58,304 nucleotides of DNA from a bacterium (GCA_018266105.1 JAFEBA010000030.1:1-58304); one strand, 5' to 3'; counted from the first letter of the stretch, positions 1-9,577 are shown. The notes: generated by a model not told the origin, from the letters alone. Program-made: numbers and translations.

Positions 1-2
1 GG

Positions 3-1118
3 CACGGCTACTTGTGCGACGGCACCGAAAGGCGCTCCCTCGAGCAGCAATTTTGGCAGGCCCAAAAGATGGAGGCGGTAGGCCGACTGGCCGGTGGGGT
101 TGCTCATGACTTCAATAATCTGCTCACCGTCATAACCAGCCACGCTGACCTCTTGATTCAGGAGACGGATGAGAATGACCCCCTCCAGGCGGGACTGCTG
201 CAAATCCGCAAAGCCGCCGAACGTTCGGCTCTTTTGACCAGACAGCTACTGGCCTTCAGTCGCCAGGCTCTGATCGAGCCGAGAGTCTTCGATGCCAACG
301 CGCAAATCCAGGAATCCCGGAAAATGCTGCTTCGCCTGATCGGAGAAGACATCCAGTTCAGCCTGGAGCTCGCACCCGAACCTCTACCCGTTCGGCTGGA
401 TTTGGGGCAGTTTGAACAGTTGATTTTGAATCTGGTGGTCAACGCTCGCGACGCCATGCCTTCGGGGGGTCAACTGACCATCAAGACCGAGCAACAAGCT
501 GGCGAGTGCTTGCTCTCTGTCCGCGACTCCGGCTGCGGTATGTCGCCCGCGGTCGCTTCCCGCATCTTTGAACCGTTCTTCACCACCAAAGAGGTCGGCA
601 AAGGCACGGGATTGGGTCTGGCTGTGGTCCACGGCGTGATCACCCGCGGCGGCGGCCGGGTCGAGGTGGAGAGTGAGCCCCAAGTGGGCACGCTCTTTCG
701 AATCTACTTTCCACTGGCTCAGGCCCCGCTAGACCCTCCCGGCAAGACAGAAAATGAGCCATTTCGAGGCAGCGAGACCATTCTGGTGGTGGAGGATGAA
801 CCGGCCGTGCGACGGGTGCTGGTCCAGGGGCTGCAAAAATATGGATACAAGGTTCTGGTGGCCAAAAGCGGCAAAGGCGCCATCAAGCTGGCGGAGCAAA
901 CTTCGGAGCCGATCCATCTGATGCTCTCGGATGTGGTGATGCCAGGCGTGAGCGGCCCGGAGGCGGCCCAACAGATTTTTCAGTCCCGGCCCGACTTGAA
1001 GATCCTCTTTATGACCGGCTACACGGAAGACGCCCGCATCCCTCCAACCATCTTGCGAAAGCCCTTTACCGCTCAAAGCGCGGCCCGAAGAATCCGCGAA
1101 GTCCTGGATAGCCCCTAG
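3..1118 (+). CDS. Hybrid sensor histidine kinase, 5'-truncated by the window edge
   Basis: C-terminal part of a hybrid two-component kinase. The frame is open to the left edge, and the first residues (ending GTERR) look like the tail of a PAS/PAC sensor domain, so the true start lies outside the window. The HisKA dimerisation helix carries the acceptor motif GVAHDFNNLL. It is followed by a HATPase_c domain with an N box (NLVVNARDAM), G1 (DSGCGMS) and G2 (GKGTGLGLAV). A receiver domain fills the last ~120 residues, with the acidic pair in VVEDEP, the phospho-acceptor Asp in LSDVVMPG and the conserved Lys in LRKPF. The protein should autophosphorylate on His and pass phosphate to its own C-terminal Asp. 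The input signal and output partner are not visible. The next gene starts 48 bases downstream on the same strand. Confidence 0.93.
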   Translation, partial: HGYLCDGTERRSLEQQFWQAQKMEAVGRLAGGVAHDFNNLLTVITSHADLLIQETDENDPLQAGLLQIRKAAERSALLTRQLLAFSRQALIEPRVFDANAQIQESRKMLLRLIGEDIQFSLELAPEPLPVRLDLGQFEQLILNLVVNARDAMPSGGQLTIKTEQQAGECLLSVRDSGCGMSPAVASRIFEPFFTTKEVGKGTGLGLAVVHGVITRGGGRVEVESEPQVGTLFRIYFPLAQAPLDPPGKTENEPFRGSETILVVEDEPAVRRVLVQGLQKYGYKVLVAKSGKGAIKLAEQTSEPIHLMLSDVVMPGVSGPEAAQQIFQSRPDLKILFMTGYTEDARIPPTILRKPFTAQSAARRIREVLDSP

Positions 1119-1166
1119 CAGGCTGCCCGCTTCTCCTCTCGAACTGGGCTCGGAGGGGGGTGAACG

Positions 1167-3380
1167 ATGTCAAGACGCGGGATGGCACTGATTACGGTTC
1201 TTCTGGCCGCTTCTCTGCTGGCCATGCTAGCCACGTCCCTGGTCATTGCCTCGCGAGGCAATCTGATCTCAGGTGAGCAGTATCGCCGCCGCCTGGTCCT
1301 GCTCCAGTGTTGTTATTCGGGCCTGGATTACGCCAAAGCTCGATTGCTCCAGGAACCAGGATGGGCTCGGATTCCCTTCAGTTTTAGCTTCAACGACGCC
1401 AACCTTAGCGTTTCTGAAAGCGGATTGCAGGTCACCGGCAGCCTGAAAGACAGTTCCGCTACTTTTGAACTTCAGGTGGTGAATAACCTGAAGGGCATCA
1501 CCCGGCTCGATCCTCCGCCATTCAGTCGCACTCAAGTCAAAATTCCGCCTCATTGCGCCCTGGTTTCGGTCTTGGGCCGTTTCGAGGGCAACCAGAAACG
1601 GCTGGAGGTGTTGCTCACGCGGGGAACGCTGCTGACCAATTCGGTCAGCGCCGGGGGCGACGTAGCCGCCAACGTGACCGGCAGCTCGGGCGTCAATTCC
1701 ATGGAGTTTCGCAGTAATGTGCCGCGCGGCAACACTCTGAGGGCCCGCAACGACATCTATCTGCCCGACACCAGCCAGGTCACCTTTGCAGGCACTCGCG
1801 GGCTGGTCCAGTCGGGTGGTTCCACCACCGTCAACTCCACCGTGCAGGTCTTCTCAGATGGCACCTTTCGCTCCGGCAGCGGCAGCAATACCCGGTTGCT
1901 CAACGGCGATCCATCCGCCATCGCCGATGCCTCCACCAGAACCGGCGCCCAGTATCGGCTGAACAGCAGCAACGACGTCAACTTCTCGCCGGATAAACTG
2001 GTGACGCCCTCGGGTGGCACCATATCTGTGCCTCCAGGAGACTACACTTTCACGGCTCCCGATCAGGTCAGCTATACAAGCCCGGCAGGTGTCACCACCG
2101 CCCTGGGGAGCCGCATCCCGGGCGTGGAATTTAAAGATTTTCGCTTCATTCCCCAGGGCAACGTAGAAGTTCAAGGCAACCTGAAAATCAAAGGCACGGT
2201 CAGCCGCCAGAACTGGGTACCCAACCCCAGCGAGCCCGGTGGAGGACACATGGCCGGGGCCGCGCCCACTTCAACCTCGGTCAGCCTGGGATTGGGCTAT
2301 GAAGCCAGCGGAATTCCGAAATCAGCGCTGGACGCGAAAGACCGACTGACGGTGGTGGGCAACCTGACCGTCGAGGGCGACCTGGTCGGAAACGGCCAGA
2401 TTTTCGTCAACAAATCCTCCGGACAGGGCGGAGTTCTGGACGTCGTCGGAAACAGTATGCTCTCCTCCACTCGCACCGACGGACTGGCGGTGGTCACTCA
2501 GGGGCTGGCGCGTTTTCGCGAAATCGGCGCAACCACCGGGGTAGACGATATGCCGGCTCTGATGGTCGCCGACGATATCAACTATTACAAGCGGGCCATC
2601 CCATTGGAAGCCAATGCAAGCGCTCTCTCGGCGGATGTTTTCGACGATTTCCACCGGTCTCAGACGGCAGACCGCAAAACCATGGCGGGGGCGTCCGACC
2701 AGTTCGGCCAGCCCGGCCTGCGCAATCAGGACATCGGCGTGGGCAACCGATTCACCCTCGCCAGCAGTCCCGGAGGGCTTCCCCTGAACAGCATTATGGT
2801 GAGCGTCACCAATCCAGGCTATAACCCGACCAACCCGGCCTCCAGCCCGACGCTGAACCTCAGCGCCAAGAGCGCTATCGACAACTATGTGCGCGGTCAG
2901 ACTCAACCCCCCATGGGACAGGCCCGCAATTTAACCCTGGGTGAATATCTACGCATTCGGGAGTTTGTCAAATCGATCGATATGGGTCGATTCAATACAT
3001 CCCTAATCGACACTGCCGACAACCAATATTCAGCCCAGGACGAAACCATCCGAGCCGCCATCCTGAACCAGATCCAGGCCTTTGACCAGGATGCACGCAA
3101 CAGCGGCCAGACCCTCATGAATTACGTGGCCAGCGCCAGCACGTCCACCTATTCAGGCACTCTCAAGGAACTGATCTTTGGCGGCATTCTCTACAGCGAA
3201 GGCAACGTGGTCACGTTCATCAACAACAAGTTCAACCTGTTCGGGGCCATTATGGCTCGGGGCAATGTGGGCTTTGGGAACCTGGTGGCCGGCAAATTTG
3301 TCTTTGACCCCAGCCTGGTTGAGGACCAGTTCGAAATCAGCAAGCTCGGACTCGTCCCCGTCTTCTTCTGGTCGGACTGA
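1167..3380 (+). CDS. Giant pilin-like protein (PilX/GspK-like head, beta-repeat body)
   Basis: 737 residues, very long for a pilin. The start is supported by the SD GGAGGGGGG just upstream. The N terminus is a basic stretch, then RRG followed by MALITVLLAASLLAML, a class III-type leader and hydrophobic helix that prepilin peptidase could cut after Gly. There is no Glu at mature position 5, as in GspK-type tip pseudopilins. Residues ~150-480 are rich in Gly, Asn, Ser, Thr and Val with phrases such as GNLTVEGDLVGNG, suggesting a right-handed beta-helix like bactofilins or adhesins. The gene at 5861-8098 encodes a similar protein on the other strand, and 35321-36937 a shorter relative. A role as a pilus or pseudopilus tip/adhesin subunit is inferred. 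No named family was recognised for the body. Confidence 0.8.
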   Translation: MSRRGMALITVLLAASLLAMLATSLVIASRGNLISGEQYRRRLVLLQCCYSGLDYAKARLLQEPGWARIPFSFSFNDANLSVSESGLQVTGSLKDSSATFELQVVNNLKGITRLDPPPFSRTQVKIPPHCALVSVLGRFEGNQKRLEVLLTRGTLLTNSVSAGGDVAANVTGSSGVNSMEFRSNVPRGNTLRARNDIYLPDTSQVTFAGTRGLVQSGGSTTVNSTVQVFSDGTFRSGSGSNTRLLNGDPSAIADASTRTGAQYRLNSSNDVNFSPDKLVTPSGGTISVPPGDYTFTAPDQVSYTSPAGVTTALGSRIPGVEFKDFRFIPQGNVEVQGNLKIKGTVSRQNWVPNPSEPGGGHMAGAAPTSTSVSLGLGYEASGIPKSALDAKDRLTVVGNLTVEGDLVGNGQIFVNKSSGQGGVLDVVGNSMLSSTRTDGLAVVTQGLARFREIGATTGVDDMPALMVADDINYYKRAIPLEANASALSADVFDDFHRSQTADRKTMAGASDQFGQPGLRNQDIGVGNRFTLASSPGGLPLNSIMVSVTNPGYNPTNPASSPTLNLSAKSAIDNYVRGQTQPPMGQARNLTLGEYLRIREFVKSIDMGRFNTSLIDTADNQYSAQDETIRAAILNQIQAFDQDARNSGQTLMNYVASASTSTYSGTLKELIFGGILYSEGNVVTFINNKFNLFGAIMARGNVGFGNLVAGKFVFDPSLVEDQFEISKLGLVPVFFWSD

Positions 3381-3396
3381 ACCTACGCGTCCGACC
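3370..3396. terminator. Hairpin spanning two convergent stop codons
   Basis: GGTCGGAC (3370-3377) and GTCCGACC (3389-3396) form a perfect 8-bp stem around an 11-base loop. The hairpin contains the TGA of the upstream plus-strand gene and the stop of the MscS gene on the minus strand. There is no clear U-tract on either side, so it may be a weak or factor-assisted bidirectional terminator. Confidence 0.5.
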
Positions 3397-4897
3397 TTAG
3401 GATCTGAAGCACCGGATAGGCGATGTCCATGTTCTCCTCTTGAAATCGCTCCAGTATCCGCTGGTTTAACTCACGAGTCACGTGCCACTGTTTCAGTGGA
3501 CCTGTTTTGACCAGTGCCCGCAAAGTCACAGCCGACTCGCCCAATTCGTGCACGCCCATGAACATCGGGGTGGCCTCCAAAAGTTCGGGCGCATTCTCGG
3601 ACATTCGACGAATCTCATCAGCGATCAGCTGCAGGGCGCGCTTGACGTCAGCATTATAGGGTACGGCGATGCGGAAGTCAGCGTTGGCAAAATCTCGGGA
3701 ATGATTCTTGATAACCGTGAGCTTGCTGTTGGTCACAATCGAAAGACCGCCGTCCAGCTCGCGAACCCGAGTGGTGCGCAGATTGAAGTTCTCCACAATC
3801 CCGGTGGCAACCGGGGTCTCGATAAAGTCGCCCAGATTAAATTGATCGTCCAGCATGACGTTGAGGCCATAAAAATAGTCGATCAAGATATCCTTGCCCA
3901 CCACGCCCAGCGCCAGTCCGGCCACACCCGCTCCGGCGAAGACCTTACCCAGATCCACTCCCACCGCGGCGGCGAACCAACCCACTCCAATCAAAACCAC
4001 CACCGTGCCCACCAGAAATCGCCCGCCACGAGCCAGGGTTTCAACTCGGTTTTGACGCCGAGCGCCCTCTCCCTGACGCACATAGGCGTCAATGTAGCGC
4101 TCCAGCATCAGGCATCCGATTCGATGCAGCCCCTGACAGACGGCCGAGATGATCAATCCGAAGAAGACTGGACGCAATGCGCCATTGATGATTGGAATGG
4201 CCAGCGGCTTCAAATCCGGGTGCAAGATCAGACCGAAACTGATACAACTCAGCCAGATAAAGCCCTTGACGGGCCAGCCCGGATTGTGCAAGAAACGACG
4301 ACTCAAACTATCCGTCAGGGCGTGCAGCGCCAGCGAAAAAAAGAACACGAAGAACATCAAATAGGGTCGGGTGGCCATCGAGTCAGGAGCGCGGAGGGCG
4401 CTTTCACGAGCCAGGTCTTTCTCCAAAAGCGCCTTCCAGCGCATGGCCAGTTGATACTCCAGCTTCTTCTTGCCGGCTTCGGTCAGGCGATTGTAGTAGT
4501 CGGGGCAATCCGCCTGGAGCACGGTTGCGAACGGGTGTCCGTCAATATCCAGGGTGGTCATCCCCTCGGCCTGAGCCACCGTAACCTCAACTTGCCTTCC
4601 ATCTAACTGACTGAGGATATGTTGATATTGTTCCAACAGCTGCTGCTCGCGCTCCAGGCCGGTGAGCTTATCCGAATCTCCCAGCCGAAACAGAAAGGGC
4701 GTATCAAACGGATTGAGGGTACGCGCTCGAGGACCAATGCGTGGCAGGGGCAGACTGGGGTCTTCGGTCTCAGCGCTCGGGGTCGAGACCGGGCGGGGGT
4801 GATTGACTTCCGGCATCGAGAACATCGTAATCAGGCAACAGATCAGACTGAGAACAAACATCAGCAAGTTGGGTCTTCTTTTCAGGCGCGCCAGCAT
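3383..4897 (-). CDS. MscS-family mechanosensitive channel
   Basis: Small-conductance mechanosensitive channel that would open under hypo-osmotic shock in the inner membrane. The C-terminal half carries the MscS pore-lining helix and beta domain: VGVDLGKVFAGAGVAGLALG, then GKDILIDYFYGLNVMLDDQFNLGD, and later VTNSKLTVIKNHSRD. Residues ~180-340 contain several membrane segments, and the N terminus (LLMFVLSLICCLITMF) is a signal or anchor helix followed by a ~130-residue periplasmic-looking region. I chose the ATG at 4897 (504 residues). The frame stays open to 5098, but that extension is charged, lacks family features and would overlap the divergent gene at 4974. AGGG precedes the chosen ATG. 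Confidence 0.9.
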   Translation of the reverse strand: MLARLKRRPNLLMFVLSLICCLITMFSMPEVNHPRPVSTPSAETEDPSLPLPRIGPRARTLNPFDTPFLFRLGDSDKLTGLEREQQLLEQYQHILSQLDGRQVEVTVAQAEGMTTLDIDGHPFATVLQADCPDYYNRLTEAGKKKLEYQLAMRWKALLEKDLARESALRAPDSMATRPYLMFFVFFFSLALHALTDSLSRRFLHNPGWPVKGFIWLSCISFGLILHPDLKPLAIPIINGALRPVFFGLIISAVCQGLHRIGCLMLERYIDAYVRQGEGARRQNRVETLARGGRFLVGTVVVLIGVGWFAAAVGVDLGKVFAGAGVAGLALGVVGKDILIDYFYGLNVMLDDQFNLGDFIETPVATGIVENFNLRTTRVRELDGGLSIVTNSKLTVIKNHSRDFANADFRIAVPYNADVKRALQLIADEIRRMSENAPELLEATPMFMGVHELGESAVTLRALVKTGPLKQWHVTRELNQRILERFQEENMDIAYPVLQILRSDA

Positions 4898-4973
4898 TAG
4901 CCCTACTTTGGAGCCAGACCGCCGCCCCCTTCCGCTCAAAGAGGTTTGCGCCAGATCAGTCGAATCAACCAGA

Positions 4974-5297
4974 ATGAGATCTCTAGTTCTGGTCCTTTGT
5001 CTGACCGCCTCAGCCTGGTGCGAGGAACCTTTCGCGCGCCAGCTTGCCAGCGGATTTGGCACCGCCTTGAGCATCCTTGTGGTGGGCGCCGCTTCCATGT
5101 GGTTGCTCTTCGCCTACGTACAAAAATTCGGAGGAATGGGCGCGACTCAGCCCTGGTCAGCTCACAAAGTCGAAGACGTCGGCCCGATTGATCGACAGAA
5201 AGCCAATGCCTTCGCCGAAAAAGAACGGGCTGCCATGCGCGAACCCTTTGTGGACACTTACAAATATCCGGACTGGAGCCAGGCTGACTATAGCTAA
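4974..5297 (+). CDS. Small secreted or membrane-anchored protein, unknown
   Basis: 107 residues, family not recognised. The ATG at 4974 gives a short signal-like N terminus (MRSLVLVLCLTASAWC), then a second hydrophobic stretch at about residues 28-48 (ALSILVVGAASMWLLFAYV) that would cross the membrane. A polar, charged C terminus of ~55 residues ends in Tyr-Ser. The Cys at residue 16 lies at the end of the hydrophobic stretch, but the preceding residues (SAW) are a poor lipobox. The gene is divergent from MscS with 76 bases between starts. No strong SD was seen. Confidence 0.6.
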   Translation: MRSLVLVLCLTASAWCEEPFARQLASGFGTALSILVVGAASMWLLFAYVQKFGGMGATQPWSAHKVEDVGPIDRQKANAFAEKERAAMREPFVDTYKYPDWSQADYS

Positions 5298-5373
5298 GTC
5301 CCTTTCAGTCTTGTTTCAGAGGCGACTGCTTTACTCACCTCACAAATATAGAGATGTCGAGGTAGAGACGACC

Positions 5374-5832
5374 GTGGAAATCCGTAAGCACCCCATGCAC
5401 ATCATGCCCGCCATGAAGTTGGCCAAGACCTTCGCTGAAACAGGCTCCTTTGGCGGCGACGCCGTCACTCTCAGTTCTCAGGAATTCAGCAAGAATATGG
5501 ACTCCGTGATGAAAGGAGCTCGTCTGCATCGTGAGGCGGCGGCTCTGAGCAAACTGGACGGCGGCCCCCAGGACCTGGATCCGGCCGAAAATCAAGTTTA
5601 CACCCAGGACGGCAAACAGGTGGAGAACAAAGGGAATGCTCTCTACATGTGCATTCCGAAGGGTGATTCCACCACCTACTTCGTGGTCCAAACTGAAGGC
5701 GATCAGCAGCGGCTCGCCTTCGCCGAACAGAGCAACCTGGAAATGGGTGGCCCTCCCACCCGGTTCTTCGGTGTCACGGTCAACTTAAAGACCAGCGAAG
5801 CAACTGCTCAAAGCCTCACCTGGCAGCACTAG
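5374..5832 (+). CDS. Conserved-looking hypothetical protein
   Basis: About 152 residues from a GTG at 5374, preceded by GAGG about 11 bases upstream. An ATG at 5395 is the alternative. The sequence is polar with no signal peptide or membrane segment. It begins with EIRKHPMHIMPAMKLAKTF, carries Glu/Asp/Gln-rich stretches, and ends in a beta-like stretch (FFGVTVNLKTSEATAQ). No motif was recognised. It is immediately followed by a strong bidirectional terminator, which supports it being a real transcribed gene. The frame extends further upstream but overlaps the neighbouring gene and is not convincing as coding. Confidence 0.55.
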   Translation: MEIRKHPMHIMPAMKLAKTFAETGSFGGDAVTLSSQEFSKNMDSVMKGARLHREAAALSKLDGGPQDLDPAENQVYTQDGKQVENKGNALYMCIPKGDSTTYFVVQTEGDQQRLAFAEQSNLEMGGPPTRFFGVTVNLKTSEATAQSLTWQH

Positions 5833-5835
5833 ACA

Positions 5836-5862
5836 AAAAGCCCTCCAAGCGAGGGCTTTTTT
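5836..5862. terminator. Bidirectional intrinsic terminator
   Basis: AAAAGCCCTC (5836-5845) pairs with GAGGGCTTTT (5851-5860) around a 5-base loop. T-runs follow on both strands. It lies exactly between the convergent genes ending at 5832 (plus) and 5861 (minus). Confidence 0.9.
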
Positions 5863-8098
5863 ATTCGATGGCCCAGCTGATCGGCGTCAAGGGAATCTTG
5901 GTGAGATCCAACAGGCGGTAAAGCTGCTGCTGATCGAAATAAAACTCGCCCACGTGCAAACCTTCCAACACCGAGGCTCCGTCGTGACTGGCGATGGTGC
6001 CGCGTAACTTGAAACTGCGGCTGGGAGCGGCATAAAAGTTCTTGCCCGAATAGATCAGCCCCCGAAAACTCACGTCCGGGATCTCGGTATCCCCCCAGTT
6101 GTCATAGATATTCTGGCAAACCTTGCCCAGCACGGTAATGGGAGGGTTGTGCTGTTCACCTTCCTCAAACAGGCTCTCGGCCAGGTTGCGCACAATCGTG
6201 CCCACCTTAGCGTTGGTAGGGTTGTTGGAGGAGGTATCGGAGATATTGAACCAGGTCGGGTCGCCTCCACTGCTTTGCATGTCGCAAGAGCGCAGGAACT
6301 CTTTGATGCGCACGTGGCGACCAATGGTCACGCCCGGCCGGGTTACGGGCTCCTCGCGACAACGGCGGATAAACTCATTGACAGCCGCAATCTCCTCGGG
6401 CCGCAGCGGGCGCCCTCCGGGGGTCTGACCGGCCGCCCAACCCGGAATTTGGGGCAAAATATCCCGTTCGTAATCGCGGATCGGCACCCCCAGATCGCGA
6501 ATGACCGGGCTCTGGCCAATGCCACCTGCTAGCACCCCCTCATCCTTGCCGACCTTCAGGTTCTGCCGTTGGACCACGGTCAGCGCCCCTAGAGGCTGGT
6601 CCCACTCCTGAGCGTGTTGGGGGTAGCCGATGGCGGCATTGCCGGAAAAACTGTAGAGATCATCGCTCATGGCGCGGGTGAAAAAATCGAAATCATTCTT
6701 GTCGAAAACATCCGAGCGGGAAACCAACCCGGCACCGGGCGGAGTCACCCGGATGCCCTGGTCGGCGTAAACCGCCAGCCCCGCGTCAGGAGATTTGGCC
6801 ATCTGGGTCTTGCCTTGCACCTGGATGGAACCATTGGATCCCTTCGCCAGCAACTCTCCGTTGCCGGCCAGATTCCCCTCCACCGTAATACTGCCGTTGA
6901 CCTGCCAGCCGCTGGAAGAATTGACGGTGCGGGCCAAACTCCCATCCGCACCGTAGCCCAGAGAAAGCTGGGGAACCAGCCAGCGCCGCTCAGAACTCAA
7001 ACTGACGTCACCATCCGTCTCCAGTCGTCCCTGAGGCATGAATTTAAAATGGTCAAGCACCACCAGTTCACTGCCGGGGGGCCCGGAGCTGGCCCCATTC
7101 TCATAAATTGCGCCACGGTAGATCTTGTCCGGCGTGGAGGAAGTGGAACTGCGATAATAGGCAACCTCCCCCGCTCCCGTGAAGGCGTAACGGCCGGCCG
7201 GGAGGCGGCCGCCAGCCGGACCGGACTTGCGCAATTGACTGCTGTCCAGAACCGGAGCTTGCTGGTCACGGCCAGGCTGCATCACCGCCTTGGATTGATT
7301 CTCCACGTTGGACCGGACCGCGGCGCTGGCCGAGGCCATGCTCTGACCGTTGCGAAAATCTTGCAACTGACCGGTCATCCGGTCGATGGTCACGTCCGCG
7401 CCCAACACCACGTCCGCCTTGCCCGCTACCAGCCCAGATTTGGCGCGTGTTCCAAAGGTCAACTGGTCGGCCCCCGGCATCAAGGTGGTGCGACGGCTGC
7501 GCACCGCATTGTTTTCCTGAGTGGGATTGGTGAAGCTGAGGTGATGGTTGGCTGCGGTCGAAGCCGTGGTCATGACCAGGTCAGAGCCTGAAGTCAGAGG
7601 GGTGGTGCTGAAAAACTGGGTTCGCACCAAGGCTTCCAAATGACGGTGCGTCGCTCCGTCAAAACCCTCCACCACCACCAGCGCGGTGCGAGGCGGCACC
7701 TTCATCCTGCGCCGCGAGAAAACGGGTTCGTCCTGCTCGACCGGGTTATCCAGATTGTTGACCCAGCGCGCCTCAAAGTGCTGGCCCGGCTCCGTCTCCC
7801 CCTCGACTAAATTCTGAGGCGGGCTGGCACCGCTTTCATAAACTTGAAGAAAGGGCTCGAACACAACTCTCTGGCGTGAGCCTAGAGGAGCAAGCCCCCA
7901 ATCGCGACGATGCTGCATCCGATTGCGAACGTAGTCCAGCCCGGTCAGACACTGTTGGGTCGCTCTCAGGCTGGCGTCACTCCTACGCGACAAGCTGGCG
8001 TTGGAATGGCTGACGCGCACAAAGGCGATCAACATCATCGACAACAGGGCGCAGACCATTAAGACGATGATCAGGGCCATAGCTCGAGGTCGACGCAT
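5861..8098 (-). CDS. Giant pilin-like protein, paralogue of the gene at 1167
   Basis: 745 residues with the same design as the protein at 1167-3380. A short basic leader and a hydrophobic helix (AMALIIVLMVCALLSMMLIAF) without Glu5 come first, then a long extracellular body with beta-repeat phrases (VNGSITVEGNLAGNGELLAKG) that align by eye with the paralogue's GNLTVEGDLVGNG region. Both also share a short motif after the helix (QCLTGLDYVRNR versus QCCYSGLDYAKAR) and a C-terminal block ending FRGLIYSGKNFY / FGGILYSEGNVV. A pilus or pseudopilus tip-like or adhesin role is inferred. The start codon is 6 bases from an extended -10 promoter with no room for an SD, so the mRNA is probably leaderless. 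Confidence 0.8.
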   Translation of the reverse strand: MRRPRAMALIIVLMVCALLSMMLIAFVRVSHSNASLSRRSDASLRATQQCLTGLDYVRNRMQHRRDWGLAPLGSRQRVVFEPFLQVYESGASPPQNLVEGETEPGQHFEARWVNNLDNPVEQDEPVFSRRRMKVPPRTALVVVEGFDGATHRHLEALVRTQFFSTTPLTSGSDLVMTTASTAANHHLSFTNPTQENNAVRSRRTTLMPGADQLTFGTRAKSGLVAGKADVVLGADVTIDRMTGQLQDFRNGQSMASASAAVRSNVENQSKAVMQPGRDQQAPVLDSSQLRKSGPAGGRLPAGRYAFTGAGEVAYYRSSTSSTPDKIYRGAIYENGASSGPPGSELVVLDHFKFMPQGRLETDGDVSLSSERRWLVPQLSLGYGADGSLARTVNSSSGWQVNGSITVEGNLAGNGELLAKGSNGSIQVQGKTQMAKSPDAGLAVYADQGIRVTPPGAGLVSRSDVFDKNDFDFFTRAMSDDLYSFSGNAAIGYPQHAQEWDQPLGALTVVQRQNLKVGKDEGVLAGGIGQSPVIRDLGVPIRDYERDILPQIPGWAAGQTPGGRPLRPEEIAAVNEFIRRCREEPVTRPGVTIGRHVRIKEFLRSCDMQSSGGDPTWFNISDTSSNNPTNAKVGTIVRNLAESLFEEGEQHNPPITVLGKVCQNIYDNWGDTEIPDVSFRGLIYSGKNFYAAPSRSFKLRGTIASHDGASVLEGLHVGEFYFDQQQLYRLLDLTKIPLTPISWAIE

Positions 8099-8104
8099 CC
8101 ATCC

Positions 8105-8113
8105 AGTATAGCA
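8105..8113 (-). promoter_or_regulatory. Extended -10 promoter (TGC-TATACT) giving a leaderless start
   Basis: On the minus strand TG (8113-8112), C, then TATACT (8110-8105) form an extended -10 element. Only 6 bases (GGATGG) separate it from the ATG at 8098. Transcription would start at or next to the A of the start codon. No good -35 was found, as is common for extended -10 promoters. Confidence 0.65.
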
Positions 8114-8143
8114 ACTGGACGGCCGTAGAACCCGGCCTGATTG

Positions 8144-9577
8144 TTAGAGGATGGTCTCGAAAAGGCGGGCGATTTTTACCCCCAACTTAAAAAGCAAACT
8201 GCGCTTTTCGTAATCGTCCCGTCCCATGATATCGCTTCGTTCCAGATCTCTTTTCAACATATGCTCGACCTGAAGAGCAAACTTGCGGTCAAAGACGACC
8301 AGGTTGCCTTCGAAATTCAAATGCATGGACCGAGCATCCAGATTGCTACTCCCCACCCAGGAGGTGTGGTCATCAATGAGCATGACCTTTTGATGAGGAT
8401 GGCCTGCTCGATAACGATAGATCTCGATACCGTTGGCGGCCGCTTCGGGCAAATAGGAGTAGGCCGCCAGATACATAATAAACAGGTCCCAGCGCAACGG
8501 AATAATTATTTTGATCTCCACCCCGCGCAGGGCGGCGGCCTTGAGCGCGTCTAAGACCGAGGGAACCGGCACAAAATAGGGAGTGGCCAGCCAGATTCGT
8601 TTTTGGGCACTGTGAATGCAGTGCAAGAAGAACAACATGCCTTCATCATTGGGATCAGCGGGCCCGTTGGCCACATATAGGGCCTGCGTATCGTAACCCT
8701 CGGCCGGAACCGGATTGAGATCCAGGCGTTCGGGCACCAGTCCGTCGCTGGCCCAGAAATAATCCGAGAGGAAAGCCAGCTGAATTCCCTCCACGGCCGG
8801 GCCCTCCAGGCGCACATGGGTATCGCGCCACGCCCCATAGAACGGATTGCGTCCCAAAGAGTCGTCGTGCACATTGACCCCACCCACCAGAGCCACCCGG
8901 CCGTCCACCACGGTAATCTTGCGATGATTGCGAAAATTGAACTGCAGGCGCCCCGCCCCCACACGGGCCGGGTAGAAGGGGAAGATCTTTACGCCCGCGT
9001 CGCGCAGGTCGCGCAGATAGGACCAGGGCAGGCCCAGACTGCCCAGTTCATCGTAAACAAAATAACAGGCCACGCCCTCGCGAGCCTTACCAATCAAGGC
9101 CCGCTTCAGAGTTCGCCCCACGTCATCATCGGCGATCAGGAAATACTCCAGGTAGATGTAACTCTCGGCTTTTTCAATCTCCTCAAAGAGAGCGGCGAAC
9201 ATGGCCTCGCCATCGATCAGCAGGTCGACCCGATTGCCGCGAGTGATAGGAAAATCAGCCAGGCGCTGAAAGCCGCACTCGACCGGGTTGGGATCGCTGA
9301 TGGCGTACTGTCCAACCCGTTTGATGTAGTCGGCCAGCACCTTCTTGTCCAGCGAACCCGCGCGAAAGGCTCTCTGGTATCCGGCAAAGCGGTAGGTCCC
9401 CAGGATCCAGTAGGCCGGCAGACTCAAATAGGGAAAGAGAACCAGCGCCAGGCTCCAGGCGATGGCCGCGGCCGATGTTCGACAATTCCAAATGGCATGC
9501 AGTGCGCTGGCGAGGCCCCCCAGATGAAAGAGCGCGGCCAAAATAGCCAGGGTCCAGGTCAAAGCACTCCACCACAC
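8144..9577 (-). CDS. cls: Cardiolipin synthase, phospholipase D family
   Basis: Membrane enzyme that joins two phosphatidylglycerol molecules into cardiolipin and glycerol. Two HKD motifs are intact: H218-x-K220-x4-D225 (NHRKITVVDG) and H395-x-K397-x4-D402 (HPHQKVMLID), each followed by the usual VGGVN and VGSSN-type turns. Two N-terminal hydrophobic segments (residues ~5-30 and ~36-60) match the standard Cls membrane anchor. At 477 residues it has the normal length. The start is a GTG at 9577 without a clear SD. It is divergent from the MFS gene. Confidence 0.95.
   Translation of the reverse strand: MWWSALTWTLAILAALFHLGGLASALHAIWNCRTSAAAIAWSLALVLFPYLSLPAYWILGTYRFAGYQRAFRAGSLDKKVLADYIKRVGQYAISDPNPVECGFQRLADFPITRGNRVDLLIDGEAMFAALFEEIEKAESYIYLEYFLIADDDVGRTLKRALIGKAREGVACYFVYDELGSLGLPWSYLRDLRDAGVKIFPFYPARVGAGRLQFNFRNHRKITVVDGRVALVGGVNVHDDSLGRNPFYGAWRDTHVRLEGPAVEGIQLAFLSDYFWASDGLVPERLDLNPVPAEGYDTQALYVANGPADPNDEGMLFFLHCIHSAQKRIWLATPYFVPVPSVLDALKAAALRGVEIKIIIPLRWDLFIMYLAAYSYLPEAAANGIEIYRYRAGHPHQKVMLIDDHTSWVGSSNLDARSMHLNFEGNLVVFDRKFALQVEHMLKRDLERSDIMGRDDYEKRSLLFKLGVKIARLFETIL

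Noticed and set aside
3482..4606. Long plus-strand open frame opposite MscS (374 codons)
   Set aside because: It lies antisense to a clearly coding MscS gene and its translation is low-complexity, with no family motif. It is a by-product of high GC.
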